Shown here piece by piece: positions 62,201-64,000 of a stretch of DNA of 64,000 bases. Each line of letters opens with the position of its first letter. The first letter of the stretch is position 1. The notes beneath the pieces were generated by a model that was not told where the DNA came from, did not search any database, and saw only the letters and a program-made list of their open reading frames with translations. The DNA is taken from positions 26,395,378 through 26,459,377 of the forward strand of contig NC_087071.1 in assembly GCF_963678635.1 (NCBI RefSeq), read 5' to 3'. Made by a program: the position numbers and the translations under genes. This DNA is from Symsagittifera roscoffensis (lineage: Eukaryota; Xenacoelomorpha; Acoela; Convolutidae).

Positions 62201-64000
62201 AAATAATCTGTATTTCTTGTTTCATTACTTATTATATTATTTATGGATAGTTCTTCCTTAAGAATTGTGGATTGACAAATATCTAATAATTGGAGTATAT
62301 TATTTACGCGGTATGCTTTTTCATGCATTGGTGATATTGTAGCGTTTGTTTTGCAATATCCTAAAAGTCCTAAGGGTAATGTTACTTGATACGGTGTATT
62401 GTTATATACATGTAACGAAATGATGTCTGAATTCGTATTTTTCAAATATTTTATGGATGAAATTGTGATTTTAAAAAACTTATGGATAGGTTTGAATTCA
62501 AAGTCTGACTTAAAGAGTTGTTGTTTATTTTGATTTTTATCATATTGGTGAACTTGTTTTATTGAGAAGTTATATATATTTCCTGATAGTGGTTTCAGGT
62601 GTTTCCGTTGTTGGTTATAAATTGGATAAAATTTTGAAAAGAATGGTGATTGTTTATTTGATCTTTGAAAAAATGTTAGAGCTGTATTTTTTGTTTTTGT
62701 GTACTTATCTTTGATTAGTATTTTACTATTCAAGATGTTGATTGTTGGTATATGTTTCGAGATAAATGGTATGCCAATGATATTGTGTTTATTATCTGTG
62801 ATATGAAATATTTGTTTAAATGGCTTGTTTAGAATTTTATTTTGCTCCATTGTTCTTGTGGGGAGAAGGAATAATTGAACTTTTCCATAAATTACTAATG
62901 TTGATCCTTGTGCTGTTGCTAGTTTACTAGAGGTTGCAAGATGCGTTAATTTTGGGTGTAATGTTTTGATTTCATTCCATGTGGGAATGTTAATTATGTT
63001 TGATTATGCTCCTGAATCAATTAAAAAATCAATTTCAAGATCTGGTGGTTGAAATTCTCTGTTTCGTGGACTTTCTAAAAGAAATGGTATTGTCCAAATT
63101 TTTTCTTTGGGTTGTTCTTTTTGTACATTTTGGTAGATGTGATTTGTATTTAAGCATTTTGTTTTGTCATTTTCATTGGGTTTATTTATGGTGTTGATTT
63201 TGTTTACTTCTTGTGCCGTTTGTGTAGTCTTGATGGGTTCAATATAATAATTGTGAAGAAGTTCCAATTGATTTTCATATTAATGTGATGTAAAAGGTTG
63301 TTCATATGTAAAAGGTTCTTAGTCGTTTTCGACTGCTATCATGTTTTTGGAGATAGTGTTTTCTGTATCACTTTCTGTGTCTGATGATCCACAGTTTATT
63401 TGATTTAGTTGTAGTTCCTTATTTCCTGTGTCATCAATACCTGGGGGGTCTGATGTTGTTTCTTCATTTGATTGTACTTGATTAATATGTCTTTGATGTT
63501 TGGGCGCACTACTTCTGTAGCGATGTTTAGAATTATCATAATGGTTATTATTTCTATGTGGTGATTGAGAATGATTTCTATATCGATTATTATAACTTGA
63601 ATTTCGATTTTGTGAATTATTTAGTGATCTGTTTTGATAATTGTCGTTTGATCTGTGATAGTTTGATCTGTTATATGAGTTATTTCTTGATCGATTGTTC
63701 GGGTATTTCTGATTTCGATTGTTCGAATAACTTCTATTTCGATTATTTGAATAGTTTCTATTTCTGTTATATGATGAGTTTCGTGATTGATTGTTTGGAT
63801 ATTATTTGTTTCTTGTGTTTGATTGGGAATTGGATCTAGAAACAAATTGTGTGGTATTTGATTTTGATCTCGAGTAGTTGTTTCGACTATTTGGTCGATT
63901 ATAAGGATTTTGTGAAGAATTCTGTGTTTTTCTTCGTTCTGGTGATCTTCCTCTATAACTTGAGTTATATGGTGATTGATTCCTTGTGTAGTTAGTGTTG
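59246..64000 (-). pseudogene. gag-pol: Gag-Pol homologue, broken and partly deleted
   Basis: Segments correspond to the integrase core and C-terminus (59,401-60,480), RNase H (60,566-60,925), RT (60,959-61,681), the connector before RT (61,924-62,850) and protease (63,004-63,267). A stop at 63,004-63,006 follows DSGA directly. About 785 bp covering the end of the RNase H linker and the integrase HHCC finger are deleted at 60,585-60,590. The Gag R/N/S/Y-rich region is present to the window edge. Not functional. Confidence 0.9.

Larger units (their letters stand above)
50832..64000 (-). mobile_element. Second, decayed copy of the retroelement (continues past the window)
   Basis: Same orientation and ORF order as the intact copy, at roughly 85-90% identity by eye. 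Its left LTR is truncated and every large ORF has stops or frameshifts. About 785 bp are missing inside pol at 60,585. The difference from the first copy is far more than an identical-LTR element would accumulate, so the two are separate, older and younger insertions or subfamilies. Confidence 0.9.

Overview
The window is AT-rich eukaryotic DNA, most likely from an invertebrate animal. The support for this is a Polinton/Maverick-type DNA transposon, Ty3/Gypsy-type LTR retroelements with an envelope-like gene, splice signals, and one exon of an animal-type SLC16 transporter. I cannot name the species. Almost everything here is mobile or repetitive; the only likely host gene is the SLC16-like exon at about 49 kb.

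Region 1 (1-19,966) is a decayed Polinton/Maverick. Its terminal inverted repeats are about 74-621 and 19,406-19,966, and their outer parts are built from a 22-bp satellite. On the minus strand near the left end lie remnants of an adenain-like cysteine protease, a capsid-like protein, an integrase N-terminus and several unidentified proteins. On the plus strand at the right end is a broken protein-primed-type DNA polymerase B gene (15,099-19,254). A 5.69-kb segment of the element is tandemly duplicated (4,501-10,197 and 10,198-15,885). Clusters of CCAAT boxes recur between its genes.

Region 2 (20,106-25,506) is a 5.4-kb array of the same 22-bp satellite in the opposite orientation. It is followed by a 974-bp MITE with perfect 23-bp inverted ends (25,944-26,917) and about 3 kb with no recognised gene.

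Region 3 (30,037-48,938, minus strand) is the most notable object: an 18.9-kb LTR retroelement with two 408-bp LTRs that look identical. It has an intact 2,740-residue Gag-Pol (zinc knuckle, protease, RT, RNase H, D,D35E integrase, GPY module), a small basic ORF before gag, and five further ORFs after pol packed end to end: two small hydrophobic proteins, an AUG-less ORF of 378 codons, an 872-residue envelope-like glycoprotein and a 597-residue orphan protein. Neighbouring ORFs join by ATGA or short overlaps. Conserved splice signals sit just after the last stop codon. The element lies 35 bp downstream of the stop codon of the SLC16-like exon, in the same orientation.

Region 4 (48,939-50,831) holds the SLC16-like exon, a GA microsatellite, a 200-N assembly gap and a cluster of hairpins. 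Region 5 (50,832-64,000, minus strand) is a second, older copy of the same retroelement family. It is 5'-incomplete because the window ends, its 3' LTR is truncated, and every gene is broken. Comparing the two copies shows which ORFs evolved as proteins, including the AUG-less one.
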